From CBDHCC01 sp965219235 (GTDB lineage Bacteria > Pseudomonadota > Alphaproteobacteria > Sphingomonadales > Sphingomonadaceae): a stretch of 64,000 nucleotides of DNA. The notes beneath the pieces were generated by a model, which did not search any database, had not been told where the DNA came from, and was given only the letters and a program-made list of their open reading frames with translations. The translations under genes and the position numbers were made by a program. Location of the stretch: positions 2,604,001 to 2,668,000 of the forward strand of contig OZ244721.1 of NCBI GenBank assembly GCA_965219235.1. Reading direction: 5' to 3'. Shown piece after piece: positions 34,157 to 42,920 of the stretch (positions are counted from its first letter, which is position 1; each line of letters begins with the position of its first letter).

Positions 34157-34657
34157 ATGGCCACCGCCACCCCCGACCGCCTCGAGACCCCCACCGATCT
34201 CGGCACCCGCAACACCCAGTCGGTCGCCGACCGGCTCAACGACGTGCTGAGCGACCTCTACGCGCTCTATCTCAAGACCAAGAACTTCCACTGGCACATG
34301 TCCGGTCCGCACTTCCGCGACTACCATTTGCTGTTCGACGAGCAGGCGACGCAGATCTTCGCGATCACCGACGCCGTGGCGGAGCGGGTGCGCAAGACCG
34401 GCAACACGACGCTGCGCTCGATCGGCGACGTGTCGCGCCGCCAGGCGATCCACGACAACGACCAGCAGTACGTCGCCCCGGCCGAGATGCTGTCGGAGCT
34501 GCGCGACGACAATCTGACGCTCATCAAGCGCCTGCGCGAGGCGCGCGAGGCGGCCGAGGAGTCGGGCGACACCGCCACCTCGTCGATCGCCGACGAGTGG
34601 ATCGACCAGGCCGAGGAGCGGGCCTGGTTCCTGTTCGAGGCGAGCCGCAAGGGCTGA
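34157..34657 (+). CDS. dps: Dps family DNA-binding ferritin-like protein
   Basis: A 166-residue four-helix protein. The intersubunit ferroxidase site residues lie in LYLKTKNFHWHMSGPHFRDYHLLFDEQATQ, the Dps signature with H, H, D and E ligands. Dodecamers bind and oxidise iron with peroxide and can coat DNA in starved cells. The N-terminal tail is mildly charged. A GGAGAC precedes the ATG by seven bases. The DUF2332 gene starts five bases after the stop, so the two are linked. Confidence 0.92.
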   Translation: MATATPDRLETPTDLGTRNTQSVADRLNDVLSDLYALYLKTKNFHWHMSGPHFRDYHLLFDEQATQIFAITDAVAERVRKTGNTTLRSIGDVSRRQAIHDNDQQYVAPAEMLSELRDDNLTLIKRLREAREAAEESGDTATSSIADEWIDQAEERAWFLFEASRKG

Positions 34658-34661
34658 GCGG

Positions 34662-35702
34662 GTGGCGGCGGCCGCGCTCGACCCGGTCACCTTCGCCTTC
34701 CGCGCGCAGGCGGCCTACTGCCGGGCGAATGGCGCGCCGGTGACCGCGGCGGTGTGCGAGGCGGCGCTGCCGGCCCTGGATCGGGACACGGAGACGGGAC
34801 GGCGGGTGCTGGACTGGGCCGGCCATCCGGTCGCCGACGCGCTGGTGCTGCGGCTGGTCGGCGGGCTGCGCGCGCTCGCCCGGTCGGGCGGGTCGCCGGA
34901 ACTGGCGGCGCTGTTCGCCGGCGAGGGAATGTCCCGCGAAGCGCTCGCCGGCACCGTCCGCCGCCACGACGCCCGCCTCTCGCCCTGGCTCGACCGGCCG
35001 CCCCAGACGAACGACGTCGGCCGCGCGGCCGGGCTGATGGCCGGTCTGCTGTGGTTCGCCGAGCCCCATCCGCTGCCCATCGACCTGTGGGAGATCGGAT
35101 CGAGCGCCGGGCTGAACCTGCTGATCGACCGCGTCCGGCTGGAGCTCGGCGGGGTGGCGGTCGGACCGTCCGACTCGCCCGTGCGGATCGCGCCCGACTG
35201 GCGTGGACCGCCACCCCCCGAGGCCTCCATCCGAATCGCGTCCGCGCGGGGGGTGGACCGCGACCCGCTCGACCTCGCCGACCCGGCCGAGGCGGAGCGG
35301 CTGATGAGCTACATCTGGGCCGACCAGCCCGACCGCGTCCAGCGCACCGAAGCCGCCGTCGCGCTCGCCCGCGCCGACCCGCCCCGGCTGGAGCGCGGGC
35401 TGGCGGCCGACTGGGTGGAGGCGCGGCTCGCCGAGCCGCCGGCGCCCGGCCGCGCGCGCGTGCTGATGCACTCCATCGTCTGGCAGTATCTGGACGGTGG
35501 CGAGCAGGCGCGGATCACGGACGCGATGGAGCGCGCGGGCGCGGGCGCGGCGGTGGACGCGCCGCTCGGCTGGGTGGCGCTCGAAGCCAATCGCGAGCTG
35601 TTGCGCCACGAGCTGACGGTCCGCGCCTGGCCGGGCGGGGGCGAGCCCGTGACGCTCGCCAACGCCCACAGCCACGGCTTCTGGATGGAGTGGGTGGGGT
35701 GA
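34662..35702 (+). CDS. DUF2332 family protein
   Basis: A 346-residue cytoplasmic protein. It matches the DUF2332 pattern: FRAQAAYCRANGAPVTAAVC at the start, PQTNDVGRAAGLMAGLLW, LWEIGSSAGLNLLIDR (a glycine-rich loop that recalls SAM-binding folds) and VLMHSIVWQYL. No function is established for the family. A Rossmann-like methyltransferase fold is possible from the EIGSSAGLN loop. It starts with GTG five bases after dps. Confidence 0.78.
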   Translation: MAAAALDPVTFAFRAQAAYCRANGAPVTAAVCEAALPALDRDTETGRRVLDWAGHPVADALVLRLVGGLRALARSGGSPELAALFAGEGMSREALAGTVRRHDARLSPWLDRPPQTNDVGRAAGLMAGLLWFAEPHPLPIDLWEIGSSAGLNLLIDRVRLELGGVAVGPSDSPVRIAPDWRGPPPPEASIRIASARGVDRDPLDLADPAEAERLMSYIWADQPDRVQRTEAAVALARADPPRLERGLAADWVEARLAEPPAPGRARVLMHSIVWQYLDGGEQARITDAMERAGAGAAVDAPLGWVALEANRELLRHELTVRAWPGGGEPVTLANAHSHGFWMEWVG

Positions 35703-36020
35703 GGACGTCCCGTGCCTGATGCCATCCTGCCCGAGCTGAGCGTCGCGGCAACCGGACGGACCTGGGGCTGCAAAACCTTGGGATTGTATGAAGGTGAGGA
35801 CCTGTTGCACCCTCCAGCCCTCTCCCGCTTGCGGGAGAGGAGCGAGACTTGGCGGCTCGCCGCCTAGTCGCAGCGGTGAGGGTCTTCTTTCGTAAAGAAT
35901 GCAGAAGGAGGAAAGACCCTCACCCAACCCTCTCCCGCAAGCGGAAGAGGGCTATGATGAGTCCTGACCCCACGTCGAGCGCTTCGACAAGCTCGGCCTG
36001 AGCGGTGTCGGGACAGGGCA
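35703..36020. repeat. Gene-free stretch with a nested hairpin element (35818-35951)
   Basis: CCTCTCCCGC-TT-GCGGGAGAGG (35819-35840) is a perfect hairpin, and a similar one lies at 35928-35951. Between them GTGAGGGTCTT (35876-35886) pairs perfectly with AAGACCCTCAC (35913-35923). A REP core like that at 28.2 kb, GCTTCGACAAGCTCGGCCTGAG, lies at about 35982-36003. The stretch sits between convergent genes and holds no ORF. Confidence 0.75.
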
Positions 36021-36923
36021 TCACCCGCCCCGCTCCGTCAGCCAGCCGTCCAGCGCCGCGTTCACCCGGTCGGGCGCCTCCCACGGCACGAAGTGGCCGC
36101 AGTCGGGCACCTTCACCACGGTCAGATCGTCGACCAGCTCGCCGAGCCCGTCCAGAAGCGAGGGGCGCAGCGCCAGGTCGTCGGTCGCCCAGATCACCAG
36201 CGTCGGCACGGTCACGCAGGGAAAGGGGGCGTCGAGGAACGCCGGGCGATCGGGCGTCGGTCCGTCCATCGGCGGCACCACGATGGCGGTGGCGCGATAC
36301 CAGTTCAGCATGGCGATCGCGGCCTCGCCGTCGGACCAGTCGGCGAGCATCCGGGCGCGCTCCCCCTCCGACAGCTTCACGGAGCGATCCCAGCGCACCG
36401 CCTTCAGGAGGACCGGCACCAGTCCGTGCTCGCGCACCTCGTCGTCGTGCGACGGGTCGCGGAAGGCGCGGATGTACTGCGCCGCCGCGCGCTGTTCGGG
36501 ATCGTCGAACAGCGCCTTCTGGTAGAGATAGGGGTGCGGCGCGTTCAGGATGACGAGCCGCTCCACCCGCGCCGGGTCGGCCAGCGCCACGCCCCAGGCG
36601 ACCGCGCCGCCCCAGTCGTGGCCCACCACCGTGAACCGCTCCACCCCCAGCGCGTCCATCAGCGCGAAGGCGTCGGCGACGATCCGGTCGGGGCTGTAGG
36701 CCGCCTGCCCGGCCGGCCGGGACGAGCCGCGATAGCCGCGCTGGTCCGGGGCGATCACGCGATAGCGCTCGGCGAAGTGCGGCAACTGCGCGCGCCAGGT
36801 GCGGTGCGACTCGGGAAAGCCGTGGAGGAACAGGAGCACCGGCGCGTCGCGCGGCCCCAGGTCGACGGTGTCGAGCTCCACCCCGGTCGAGAGCGGCACG
36901 CGGATCATCGGAAAGTCGGTCAC
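36021..36923 (-). CDS. Alpha/beta hydrolase, epoxide-hydrolase-like
   Basis: A 300-residue alpha/beta-hydrolase. The oxyanion-hole motif is LLFLHGFPESHRTW, the nucleophile is an aspartate in VVGHDWGGAVAWG, and the late histidine is in VPDCGHFVPWEAPDRV. An aspartate nucleophile with HGFPES fits epoxide hydrolases or haloacid/haloalkane dehalogenases rather than esterases. The lid residues do not allow a finer call. The ATG at 36923 precedes a second Met at residue 6. It lies 26 bases after the methyltransferase-like membrane gene on the same strand. Confidence 0.85.
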   Translation of the reverse strand: MTDFPMIRVPLSTGVELDTVDLGPRDAPVLLFLHGFPESHRTWRAQLPHFAERYRVIAPDQRGYRGSSRPAGQAAYSPDRIVADAFALMDALGVERFTVVGHDWGGAVAWGVALADPARVERLVILNAPHPYLYQKALFDDPEQRAAAQYIRAFRDPSHDDEVREHGLVPVLLKAVRWDRSVKLSEGERARMLADWSDGEAAIAMLNWYRATAIVVPPMDGPTPDRPAFLDAPFPCVTVPTLVIWATDDLALRPSLLDGLGELVDDLTVVKVPDCGHFVPWEAPDRVNAALDGWLTERGG

Positions 36924-36949
36924 GGGCGGTGGCTCCTCGGCTGCCGCCG

Positions 36950-38287
36950 CTATGCGCCCGTTGGGGCCATGGGCTCAAGCGGGCGGCGGCGGAGCGCCGG
37001 GCGGGTCAGGCGCGGCCAGGCCCCGCGCGCCTCCATCCAGTCGAAATAGGCGCGGTAGGCGGGGTCGCGGCCCAGATGCCGCTCCTCGGTCCGCGCGCGC
37101 CAGTAATAGACCCCGCTCACCAGCGCCATCAGCACCGTGTTGCGCACCGCGTCGGCCGGCGCGGCGGCGAGGAACGGCATGGTCGAGAACCACCAGAACA
37201 GGTTCTTCGACAGATAGGCCGGGTGTCGGGTGAGCGCGTAGGGACCGTGCGTCAGGATGCCCCGGTGCGTCAGGTTGGAGAAGCGCAGGCCGAACGCCAC
37301 CGTCGCCCAGGCGTAGAAGGCGGTGAGCGCCACCAGCAGCGCCGCGTTCGCCCAGAGCAGCGCGGGCGCGCCCGCCAGCCACTCGCCCCAATAGCCGGTG
37401 CCGGTCTCGTAGTGCAGCGGTCCTGCGTAATAGAGCGAATCGGCCGTCCCGGCGGGACCCGGCCGCATCAGCGCGAAGGGCGGATAGCAGATCAGCGCCG
37501 CCACCCAGCCCGCGACCGTGGGCTCGGCGGAGCGGATGTGGGCGTCGAGCGGGCGCAGGGTGAGCATGTAGCCCACGGTGGCGAACATCACGTCGACCAC
37601 GAACATGCCCGCGATCAGCACGTTGGCGAGCGCCACCGGGCCGGCGACCATGTCGGCCACCGGGGTGGCGATGATCTGCCGGAACCCGCCGGGCACGATC
37701 GACAGCATGAAGGCCAGGAAAAAGCCCTTCACCGCCCAGGAGCGCGCGTGGTCGGCGAGGCGCGCCCGGTCGACCTGCGCCCAGCGGCCGGTCACCGCCG
37801 CGCCCATGTGCCAGCAGCCGTCGCGCGGGCTGACCATCCGCCGGTCGATCCACAGCGTGTAGGGGACGGAGAGCGCGAGCAGCGCCGGCAGCGCGGCGGT
37901 CAGCACCCCCATGGCCCAGGGATAGCCGCCGAAGGCGTACCAGCGACCCACCCAGTAGATCGCGGCGATGACCGCCCAGGTGGCCCACAGGCCGGCGAGC
38001 TTGGTGGTGGAGAGGTCCAGCGTCTCCCGCCAGGGCCGCCGCAGCGCCAGGTCGAGGCCCGTGGAGGGCCGCTCCTGCACGCGCTCGATCACCACCGACC
38101 ACAGCACCATCGGCACGCCGCAGGCGGCCGCGGCGACCAGCGCGCTCGAGGGTCCGTCCAGGCCGTAGGCGCGGGCCACCACCAGCCAGCTGCCCAGCCC
38201 GACCAGTCCGGCGATCCCGACGCCGTGGCCGACCGCGGAGCGCGGGCGGGCGTCGTCGGCGAGGCGGATGCGGGCGGGCGCGTGCAT
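36950..38287 (-). CDS. Membrane protein with C-terminal isoprenylcysteine-methyltransferase-like domain
   Basis: A 445-residue protein with about ten helices. The C-terminal third carries the ICMT/PEMT signature: ILTHGPYALTRHPAYLSKNLFWW followed by RARTEERHLGRDPAYRAYFDW, which binds SAM in phospholipid and isoprenylcysteine methyltransferases. The N-terminal helices have no family I recognise. The substrate could be a lipid. The ATG at 38287 is the best start. It is followed by the hydrolase gene in the same direction and has the tRNA-Gly upstream. Confidence 0.72.
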   Translation of the reverse strand: MHAPARIRLADDARPRSAVGHGVGIAGLVGLGSWLVVARAYGLDGPSSALVAAAACGVPMVLWSVVIERVQERPSTGLDLALRRPWRETLDLSTTKLAGLWATWAVIAAIYWVGRWYAFGGYPWAMGVLTAALPALLALSVPYTLWIDRRMVSPRDGCWHMGAAVTGRWAQVDRARLADHARSWAVKGFFLAFMLSIVPGGFRQIIATPVADMVAGPVALANVLIAGMFVVDVMFATVGYMLTLRPLDAHIRSAEPTVAGWVAALICYPPFALMRPGPAGTADSLYYAGPLHYETGTGYWGEWLAGAPALLWANAALLVALTAFYAWATVAFGLRFSNLTHRGILTHGPYALTRHPAYLSKNLFWWFSTMPFLAAAPADAVRNTVLMALVSGVYYWRARTEERHLGRDPAYRAYFDWMEARGAWPRLTRPALRRRPLEPMAPTGA

Positions 38288-38363
38288 GGCGGGCCTCTTC
38301 TACACCGCCGCGGTCAACAAGGGGTGAAATGTTGGGCGCGCCTCTCCGGCAGGCGCGGGCGGC

Positions 38364-38437
38364 TGGAGCGGGTAGCGGGGATCGAACCCGCATCACAAGC
38401 TTGGAAGGCTAGTGCTCTACCATTGAGCTATACCCGC
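38364..38437 (-). tRNA. tRNA-Gly (anticodon TCC)
   Basis: The minus strand reads GCGGGTATAGCTCAATGGTA..., with acceptor stem GCGGGTA/TACCCGC, D arm with AGCTCAATGGTAGAGC, anticodon loop CTTCCAA giving TCC, T arm GCGGGTTCGATCCCCGC, and an encoded CCA end. The anticodon stem has one T-T mismatch. It reads GGA and GGG. The stretch 38438-38684 upstream is without a gene. No integrase or direct repeat marks it as a used attachment site. Confidence 0.95.
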
Positions 38438-38684
38438 ATGGCCCGTGATCTGCCGGGCGGCGCGGGCGCGGTCAAGCGCCCCCGTGAGACGGTGTCCGGG
38501 GGTTCGATCGCGTTGCACGGCACGCCCGATTCGGATGTAGGACCGTCGGTCGAACCGCGCCGCTCCGGGCTCGACCCTGAGCCCGGCTGCTTGCCGGCCG
38601 GGACCGGTTCAATCATCGCCGAGATCATCAGCCTCTTCCGCATCCGCACTCTCCCCCCTGGCGCGATCGTCGAGCGCGGGCTGG

Positions 38685-39986
38685 CTACACCGCGCTCACC
38701 AGCAGCTTGTCGATCTTGCGCTCGTCCATGTCGACGATCTCGAAGCGCCAGCCCTGCGCCTCGAAGCTCTCGCCCACCGTCGGCAGGTGGCGGAGCGCCG
38801 CGAGCGCGAAGCCCGCCACCGTCGCGTAGTCGCGGGCCTCGGGCAGCTGGATGTCCAGCCGCTCCGCCAGTCCCGCCGCGTCGTGGCCGCCCGACACGAG
38901 GAGGCTGCCGTCCTCGCGCTCGAACAGGTCGGGGTCGGTGTCGCCCTCGCGGTCCGACGCGAACGCCCCGCCCATCGCGGCGAGCAGGTCGGCGGGCGTC
39001 ACGATGCCCTCGAAATGGCCGTATTCGTCGTGGACCAGCGCCATCGGCACCGTCGCCTCGCGCAGCACCTCCAGCACGTCCATCGCGTCCAGCTGGTCGA
39101 ACACCACCGGGGCCTCGCGCATCAGCTCGCGCAGCGCCAGCGGCCGCCCGCGCAGCACGGCGGCGGTGATGTCGCGCGCCTGCACCACGCCCAGGATGTC
39201 GTCGACCGACCCGTCGGCCACCGGCAGGCGGGTGCGCGGCGATTCGATCAGCGCGGCGCGGATCGTCGCCTCGTCCGCGTTCACGTCGATCCAGTCGAGC
39301 TTGGGCCGGGGCGTCATCACCTCGCGCACCGGCCGGTCGGCGAGCCGCACCGCGCCCGAGATGAAGGCGCGCTCCGACTCGGCGATCACCCCGGACCGCG
39401 TCGCCTCGGCGACGATCAGATGCAGCTCCTCCGCGGTCACCTGCTCCTTCGATTCGCGGCGCAGGCCGAGCAGCCGGAAGACGAGCGCGCTGGTGCCGTC
39501 GAGCAGCCAGCCGAGCGGCGCGGTGACCACCGCCAGCGCCTTGATGGGATAGGCGACCACCGCCGCGATCGCCTCCGGCCGGCGCAGCGCGAACTGCTTG
39601 GGCACCAGCTCGCCGATCACCAGGCTCGCGTAGGTGGTCAGGCCGATCACCACGACGAAGCCGACCTGCTGCGCCGTCGCGGCGTCCAGCCCCAGCGGCC
39701 GCAGCCGCTCCGCCAGCGGCCCCGACAGGCTGGCCCCGGAATAGGCGCCCGCCACGATGCCGATCAGCGTGATGCCGATCTGGACGGTGGACAGGAAGCG
39801 GCCGGGGTCGGAGGCGAGCTGGCGCGCCGTCTCCGCGCCGGGCCGTCCGGCGCGCGCCAGCGCCTCCAGCCGGGCGGGGCGCGACGAGACGATGGCGAGC
39901 TCCGACATGGCGAGCAGGCCGTTCAGCACGACCAGCGCCAGGATCACGAGGATGTCGATCCAGGGAAAGGGGGTGGGCGCGGCCAT
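38685..39986 (-). CDS. CNNM/CorC-type hemolysin-family membrane protein
   Basis: A 433-residue protein with an N-terminal CNNM domain of four helices (about 1-190, with SELAIVSSRPARLEALA and YASLVIGELVPKQFALRRPE). Two CBS domains follow (about 205-330, VREVMTPRPKLDWIDVNA and FDQLDAMDVLEVLREATVPMALVHDEYG), then a CorC_HlyC domain at the C-terminus. Members transport magnesium or cobalt, or influence ion balance. The gene is monocistronic, next to the tRNA-Gly. Confidence 0.9.
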   Translation of the reverse strand: MAAPTPFPWIDILVILALVVLNGLLAMSELAIVSSRPARLEALARAGRPGAETARQLASDPGRFLSTVQIGITLIGIVAGAYSGASLSGPLAERLRPLGLDAATAQQVGFVVVIGLTTYASLVIGELVPKQFALRRPEAIAAVVAYPIKALAVVTAPLGWLLDGTSALVFRLLGLRRESKEQVTAEELHLIVAEATRSGVIAESERAFISGAVRLADRPVREVMTPRPKLDWIDVNADEATIRAALIESPRTRLPVADGSVDDILGVVQARDITAAVLRGRPLALRELMREAPVVFDQLDAMDVLEVLREATVPMALVHDEYGHFEGIVTPADLLAAMGGAFASDREGDTDPDLFEREDGSLLVSGGHDAAGLAERLDIQLPEARDYATVAGFALAALRHLPTVGESFEAQGWRFEIVDMDERKIDKLLVSAV

Positions 39987-40126
39987 CTGCGTTCGAGTCC
40001 GGGGTCTTAGCGCGCTTCCTTTCGCGCCCGCAACCGTCGCCTCACCGCCGGTTCACCCCCAGGGAACAATGGACCGGGTTGCCGCGCTTTGGCGGCACGT
40101 TCGTCACGACACAAAGGATCCGTATC

Positions 40127-40789
40127 ATGAAGTCTCCGAAACTCGCTGCCGCCGTGCTCGCGGGCACCGCATTGATGGGCACCGCCGCGTGCGACACGCT
40201 GAACCAGCCCGGAGTGAAGGGGGGCGGTCTGGGCGCGCTCGGCGGTGCCGCGGCCGGTTACCTGCTCGGCGACCTGATCGGCGGCCGCAACAGCCGCACC
40301 GAAGAGATCGTCGGCGCCGGCATCGGCGCCATCGCCGGCGGGGCCGTGGGCTATTATCTCGATCGCCAGCAGAAGGACTTGGAGGCGCGCACGCGCGGGT
40401 CCGGCGTCGACGTCATCCGCAACGGCGACGACTCGCTGACCGTGCGCGCGCCCGACTCGATCACCTTCGCCTACAACCAGTCCAACGTGATGCCGCAGTT
40501 CCGGGGGACGCTGGACCAGATCGCCCAGTCGCTGCAGGCCTATCCGTCCAGCGCCATCGACGTGCTGGGCCACACCGACTCGACGGGCTCCGACGCCTAC
40601 AACCAGGACCTGTCGGAGCGCCGCGCGCGATCGGTCGCCGACGTCCTGGCCGCCGACGGCGTGTCCCGCGTGCGCATCGCCACGCGCGGCTATGGCGAGA
40701 GCGCGCCGATCGCGGACAACTCCACCGAGGCGGGCCGCGCGGCCAACCGGCGGGTCGAGATCCGCATCGTCCCGGTGACCCAGAACTGA
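40127..40789 (+). CDS. OmpA-family lipoprotein with glycine-zipper segment
   Basis: A 220-residue outer-membrane protein. A signal peptide ends in GTALMGTAAC, a weak lipobox. Residues about 25-85 have GGGLGALGGAAAGYLLGDLIGG and a second glycine-zipper helix. Then comes an OmpA C-terminal peptidoglycan-binding domain, with IDVLGHTDSTGSDAYNQDLS and SERRARSVADVL. It likely anchors the outer membrane to peptidoglycan. The ATG at 40127 (16 codons after the longest start) is followed by the signal peptide. Confidence 0.88.
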   Translation: MKSPKLAAAVLAGTALMGTAACDTLNQPGVKGGGLGALGGAAAGYLLGDLIGGRNSRTEEIVGAGIGAIAGGAVGYYLDRQQKDLEARTRGSGVDVIRNGDDSLTVRAPDSITFAYNQSNVMPQFRGTLDQIAQSLQAYPSSAIDVLGHTDSTGSDAYNQDLSERRARSVADVLAADGVSRVRIATRGYGESAPIADNSTEAGRAANRRVEIRIVPVTQN

Positions 40790-40801
40790 TCGCGGTCCGA
40801 C

Positions 40802-40832
40802 CCTCCCGCCGCCCGGCCGTGGCGGCGGGAGG
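40802..40832. terminator. Hairpin between convergent ompA-like and tadA genes
   Basis: CCTCCCGCCGC (40802-40812) pairs perfectly with GCGGCGGGAGG (40822-40832) around a 9-base loop, in the 51-base gap where the two genes meet. It lacks a T-run, so termination is inferred from its place. Confidence 0.45.
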
Positions 40833-40840
40833 TCGGCGCG

Positions 40841-41326
40841 TCAGCGCCGCGCGGCGAAGAACGCGCGCAGCAACGCCGCCGCTTCCTCCTCCATCAGCCC
40901 GCCATAAAGGTCGGGCCGATGGTGGCAGGTGGGCTGGGCGAACAGTCTCGGCCCGTGTTCGACCGCGCCTCCCTTCGGGTCGGGCGCCGCCCAGTAGAGC
41001 CGGCGGATGCGCGCGACCGCGATCGCGCCCGCGCACATCGCGCACGGCTCCAGCGTGACCCACAGGTCGCAGTCGCCCAGCCGCTCGCGGCCCAGCGCGG
41101 CGGCCCCCTGGCGCAGGACGCGCATCTCGGCATGGGCGGTGGGATCGGGGGCCGTGGGATCGGGAGCGGTGGGGTCGGACGGCGTGCCGCTCCCGCGCGT
41201 GGCATTGCCGGCGCTCGCCACCACGCGGTCGCCCAGCATCAGCACCGCGCCCACCGGCACCTCGCCGCGTTCGCCGGCGAGCCGCGCCTCGCGGAGCGCG
41301 AGGGCCATGGGAGAGCGGGCGGACAT
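40841..41326 (-). CDS. tadA: tRNA-specific adenosine deaminase-like protein with tandem insert
   Basis: A 161-residue zinc deaminase. The first zinc ligand and proton shuttle are in DPTAHAEMRVL (H-A-E), and the other ligands are in LEPCAMCAGAIAVARI (P-C-x-x-C). TadA makes inosine at the wobble base of tRNA-Arg. Just before HAE the residues DPTAP are repeated (SDPTAPDPTAPDPTAHAE), through three 15-bp units, which is unusual. The start ATG at 41326 is preferred over that at 41362, which adds a non-homologous stretch. Confidence 0.85.
   Translation of the reverse strand: MSARSPMALALREARLAGERGEVPVGAVLMLGDRVVASAGNATRGSGTPSDPTAPDPTAPDPTAHAEMRVLRQGAAALGRERLGDCDLWVTLEPCAMCAGAIAVARIRRLYWAAPDPKGGAVEHGPRLFAQPTCHHRPDLYGGLMEEEAAALLRAFFAARR
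41139..41183. repeat. Three 15-bp tandem units inside tadA
   Basis: The plus strand reads GTGGGATCGGGGGCC, GTGGGATCGGGAGCG and GTGGGGTCGGACGGC in direct succession. On the coding strand they encode the repeated DPTAP, immediately before the catalytic HAE. The units differ by few bases, so the expansion is recent or selected. Confidence 0.8.
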
Positions 41327-41454
41327 GCGCGCGCCATAGCGCGGCGCGGCATGTCCGACCAAGGCGGCCGCCCGCCACCCGGTTGACCTCCGGCTCCCCC
41401 TTGGCTAGGGCGCGCCCTTTCCGTCACACAGCTCGAACGAGAGACAATCACGTC

Positions 41455-41745
41455 ATGGCGCGCATTTGCGAACTGACCGGCAAGGGCCGCATGGTGGGCA
41501 TGAACGTGTCCCACGCGAACAACCGCACGAAGCGCGTCTTCCTGCCCAACCTGCAGAATGTGACGCTGTTGTCCGACACGCTCGATCGCGGCGTCAAGCT
41601 GAAGGTCTCGACCCACGGCCTGCGTTCGGTCGAACACAATGGCGGCCTGGACAACTGGCTGATGAAGACGCGCGACGAGCGGCTGTCGCCCCGCGTCCGG
41701 AAGCTGAAGCGCGAGATCGTCAAGAAGCGGGCGGCCGCCGCCTAG
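41455..41745 (+). CDS. rpmB: 50S ribosomal protein L28
   Basis: The 96-residue product begins MARICELTGKGRMVGMNVSH and continues ANNRTKRVFLPNLQNV; the bL28 form in alphaproteobacteria has this length. The ATG at 41455 is chosen because the longer frame adds 24 residues with no homology. Its TAG stop shares the palindrome CTAG with the stop of the convergent esterase-like gene, so the coding regions overlap by four bases. Confidence 0.96.
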   Translation: MARICELTGKGRMVGMNVSHANNRTKRVFLPNLQNVTLLSDTLDRGVKLKVSTHGLRSVEHNGGLDNWLMKTRDERLSPRVRKLKREIVKKRAAAA

Positions 41746-42730
41746 CGGCGCGGATCGGCCAGCCAGAAACTCGCCAGCACGGTGCGTTGAAGCGGGCTCA
41801 GATTGTCGTCCGACACCAGCCACAGGATCCGGCGACCGCCGAACGCGGTGAGCGCCATCCCCTCCAGGTTGTCATAGGCCGGTCCGAAGCGGGCGATGAC
41901 CCGGCCGGCCAGTTCGTCGGCCCGAAGCCCGGCCGGGGCGCCAGCGGCACCAGGACCAGCGCGGTCGTGAAGCCCTCGGGCACGGCGAACCGGCGCACCA
42001 GCACCAGCAGCTCGTCGGCGTCCAGCGCCACCGCGTCGGTCGCGCGCATGCCGGCCGGCGGGCGGAACCACAGCCGCCGCTCGCCCGCGATGCGCCCCCG
42101 GGCGTCGAGCGACCACAGAAAGGCCGGTGACCGGCCGTCGCCCCGCACGGTCTCCGCGATGCCGATCATCCGGCGACCGGGCAGGCCGGCGAGCGCCTCC
42201 AGTCCGCTGCTCTCCGGCAGCTCCGACAGCGCCCGCGAACGGTAGCGCCCGGTCAGCCGCGCCAGGTCGGCGGAGTAGCGCCGCAGTTCGTTGCGGTGCT
42301 CGAAGCCCACCCACCAGCCGCCGTCCGGCGCGGCGGCGAGGGACTCGCTGTCCCGATCCGCCTTGCGCGAGCCGTCGCCGGGCGCGGGCGGCAGGGGGCG
42401 GAGACGGGCGGGCCGGTCGCCGCCGCCCGCCCGCACCGGGAAACGGGCGACGATTCCCGTGTCGGCGACCGCGATCGCGCGCGGATCGACCGCCGTCCCC
42501 CGGACCGCCAGCGCGGACAGCCCGCCGAACGGCTCGCCGCCCACCAGCGTGACCACCTGGCGGGGTGTGAGCCAGGCGGAGCGGACGGTCGCCTCGCCGG
42601 GCGGCCAAGACTCCCCGGCGACGACACCGCCGAACCGGCTCGCGGCCGGGCCGGCCGAGCCGACCATCGACGGCGGCGTCACCAGCAGACCGGCCAGGGT
42701 CAGGGCACCGAGGAGGGGGATCCGTCGCAC
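41742..42730 (-). pseudogene. Phytase-like esterase, frame broken near its C-terminus
   Basis: The N-terminal frame has a signal peptide (MRRIPLLGALTLAGLLV), then FGGLSALAVRG and IVARFPVRAGG, and includes ESSGLEALAGLPGRRMIGIAE. These are marks of the esterase-like phytase family (secreted beta-propeller, substrate unknown). The C-terminal part, ELAGRVIARFGPAYDNLEGM to ASFWLADPRR, is in another frame, so the join falls near 41925-41950 in GCGCCCCGGCCGGGC. One missing or extra G/C would restore a single protein of about 325 residues. Sequence error or a young pseudogene are both possible. Confidence 0.7.
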
Positions 42731-42920
42731 GACACGTCCGCCTTAGCCGTCCGCCTTGCGGAGCGGAACAGGGGTCGATCTGAACGTCCGTTCATAAAAA
42801 AGGCGATTTTCCTGAACAAGGTCTGTCGCCGATGTTCAGCGGCACCTCACTGCGACTCGCGCACAAAGGGCGTGTCGCAGGACGTTCCTCGACGCGGCCA
42901 TCAGTTCAAGGAGACAGCCG

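Noticed and set aside
38364..38437. tRNA-Gly as an integration site for a mobile island
   Set aside because: No integrase, no direct repeat of the tRNA 3' end and no change in gene character on either side.
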